From assembly GCA_963576735.1 (NCBI GenBank), contig OY755178.1:15562001-15626000 (forward strand): DNA of 64,000 nt, given 5' to 3'. A model generated the notes under the pieces. It was not told the DNA's origin. It worked only from the letters and a program-made list of their open reading frames with translations, and did no database searches. Origin of the DNA: Bedellia somnulentella (taxonomy: Eukaryota; Arthropoda; Insecta; Lepidoptera; Bedelliidae). Each line of letters starts with the position of its first letter. Position 1 is the first letter of the stretch. Below, one piece after another: positions 63,790-64,000 of the stretch. Both the position numbers and the translations under genes were made by a program.

Positions 63790-64000
63790 CTTGTTCTGAT
63801 AGTTTTTTCTTTATGTGGGCGTTAAAATCTACCTCTGTACCAAATTTCAGCTCTGTAGGTCTATGGGAAGTACTAGTTCTATTTTGATGATCAGTGAGTC
63901 AGTCAGTGTCGAAAATGCGAAACTTTGCTAATGCAAAGTTTCGCAAGTTAAGCTAATGCTTAACTTGCGAATAAATTAATCTACCGACTTGAAATTTTGG
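63790..64000 (+). repeat. unassigned repeat-like end with direct/inverted AAACTTTGC/AACTTGCGA motifs
   Basis: CTCTGTAGGTCTATGGGAAG and CAGTGAGTCAGTCAGTGTCG resemble another common lepidopteran TE 3' region. TGCGAAACTTTGC and TTTCGCAAG alternate near 63917-63970. The window ends inside it. Confidence 0.4.

Overview
This window is AT-rich insect DNA, most likely from a moth or butterfly. The reasons are intron-containing genes with GT-AG splice sites and poly-A signals, Helitrons ending in CTAG between A and T, RTE-type LINE ends, and SINE-like repeats with GTGAGTATATGTATG-type tails of the kind common in Lepidoptera. Only two host genes are convincing; nearly everything else is transposable elements (TEs), many nested and several with readable target-site duplications (TSDs). 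No search was run, so every family name rests on motif recognition.

Layout. 1-6.1 kb: a decayed PIF/Harbinger pair, a Myb/zeste-like gene on + (exons 930-2647) and a five-exon HARBI1-type transposase on - (6037-3194). 6148-9903: a DNA transposon with 18-bp terminal inverted repeats (TIRs), a GTAT TSD and a broken DDE-type protein. 9968-26095: a Ty3/gypsy (errantivirus-like) retrotransposon on - with 258-bp LTRs and a GTAC TSD, opened by three insertions: a hAT-like transposon (11661-16195, 8-bp TSD) that itself carries a long-TIR element (12481-13979), a PIF/Harbinger (20344-23847) with two apparently intact interleaved genes, and a Helitron (24261-25234).

28.3-40.8 kb: the last exons of a host SLC23 (nucleobase/ascorbate transporter) gene, with a 10-kb intron full of repeats. 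The first of these exons carries a roughly 70-bp insertion that breaks the frame but could be spliced out as a 64-nt intron. 42.2-44.9 kb: a decayed LINE with endonuclease and reverse transcriptase (RT). 46.8-51.7 kb: a host gene for a secreted mucin-like protein of 561 aa, with 32 exact-register copies of a 42-bp (14-aa) Ser/Thr-rich unit. 54-64 kb: LINE and PIF1-helicase (Helitron-type) fragments, a 1.17-kb segmental duplication, a 255-bp inverted repeat and SINE copies.

A 575-bp terminal-repeat retrotransposon in miniature (TRIM) occurs twice, each time with a perfect 4-bp TSD. One copy is inserted in a PIF1-helicase remnant.
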